From Kaistia defluvii (GTDB lineage: Bacteria; Pseudomonadota; Alphaproteobacteria; Rhizobiales; Kaistiaceae), in NCBI RefSeq assembly GCF_040548815.1, contig NZ_JBEPSM010000002.1:620001-684000 (forward strand): a stretch of 64,000 nt of DNA, in the 5' to 3' direction. Each line of letters opens with the position of its first letter. The first letter of the stretch is position 1. The position numbers and the translations under genes are program-made. Positions 63,698-64,000 of this stretch are shown piece by piece. The notes below the pieces were generated by a model. That model was not told the DNA's origin and did no database searches. It saw only the letters and a list, made by a program, of their open reading frames with translations.

Positions 63698-64000
63698 GTG
63701 TCTCAGGTAAAATCCATAGCCATCGTCGACGATGATGCGTCCGTCCGTGTCGCCACCGAGAGCCTTGTCCGCTCGCTCGGCATGAAGGCGACCACCTTTC
63801 CCTCGGCCGAGGACTATCTGGCGGCGCTCGGCGTCCAGCCGATCGACTGCCTGATCACCGATGTCCAGATGGACGGTATCGGCGGCGTCGAGTTGTCGCA
63901 GATCCTGCGCGAGCGCGGCGACACCACGCCGGTGATCTTCATCACCGCCTTTCCGGATGATCGCATCCGCGACCGCGTCATGGCCGCCGGCGCGATCGGC
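63698..64000 (+). CDS. second response regulator receiver, cut by window edge
   Basis: An open frame starts at GTG 63698 with AAGGA six bases upstream and runs off the window (101 codons seen). It begins VSQVKSIAIVDDDASVR, with the phospho-acceptor Asp55 (LITDVQMDG) and the Thr of FITAFPDD, which are receiver-domain landmarks. It closely follows the first regulator in the same direction. Whether it carries a DNA-binding domain cannot be seen. Confidence 0.85.
   Translation, partial: MSQVKSIAIVDDDASVRVATESLVRSLGMKATTFPSAEDYLAALGVQPIDCLITDVQMDGIGGVELSQILRERGDTTPVIFITAFPDDRIRDRVMAAGAIG

Overview
The window reads as chromosomal DNA of a high-GC alphaproteobacterium of the rhizobial order (Hyphomicrobiales). 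The signs are rhizobium-type sugar-acid dehydratases, a biuret hydrolase that matches the Rhizobium enzyme around its catalytic residues, FixL/FixJ-style signalling genes, many ABC importers each with its own regulator, and short palindromic intergenic repeats of the kind common in this order. I could not assign a genus. No rRNA, tRNA, CRISPR array, insertion sequence, phage gene or integration site was recognised. Almost all the DNA is a chain of catabolic modules.

Region by region: (1) 1-7403 holds a minus-strand sugar-acid cluster (amidohydrolase, two tandem IlvD/Edd dehydratases, RraA-type aldolase) with a divergent LacI regulator and a FadR-type GntR regulator. (2) 7479-17581 is a second LacI-controlled unit. 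A seven-gene minus-strand operon encodes a CoA-transferase, two sugar-binding proteins, a permease, an ATPase, an RbsD/FucU-type mutarotase and a Gfo/Idh/MocA oxidoreductase. A second minus-strand unit encodes a MaoC-type hydratase and a lactonase-like amidohydrolase. The promoters of both units carry the same palindromic operator. (3) 17851-18693 is a tandem universal stress protein. (4) 18734-28195 is a ten-gene minus-strand operon that appears to hold a whole oxidative 6-deoxy-sugar pathway of the L-fucose/L-rhamnose type with its ABC importer and an IclR regulator; a perfect 16-bp palindrome lies before its first gene.

(5) 28505-29500 holds a small disordered protein and a TetR regulator. 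(6) 29530-39790 is a urea-oligomer module: allophanate hydrolase (AtzF), biuret hydrolase (BiuH), a second cysteine hydrolase that may be a triuret hydrolase, an AtzH/HpxZ-like protein, a BMP/nucleoside-type ABC importer, a divergent LysR regulator and a flavin reductase. (7) 40108-40710 is a heme oxygenase, followed by a long AT-richer spacer. (8) 41360-55210 is a GntR-controlled region. A plus-strand operon encodes a peptide-type ABC importer, three SDR enzymes, a dihydropyrimidinase-like amidohydrolase and an asparaginase. It converges on a minus-strand unit with the GntR gene, a cyclic-imide-hydrolase/PgdA-like enzyme, a 101-residue CxxC protein and a CobW-type metallochaperone GTPase. Near-identical TGGTCNGACCA palindromes lie at both outer ends. 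(9) 55415-64000 holds PadR with a DUF2218 protein, LysR with methylmalonate-semialdehyde dehydrogenase, Dps, a bicupin, a DUF1275 membrane protein, and a histidine kinase with two response regulators, the last cut by the window edge.

The most promising undescribed systems are the LacI regulon that joins sugar import to CoA-transferase and MaoC chemistry (7479-17671), the GntR regulon for an unknown cyclic amide with its own metallochaperone and CxxC partner (41313-55281), and the triuret/biuret module with its own importer (29530-39790). All function calls come from reading motifs and context. No database search was run.
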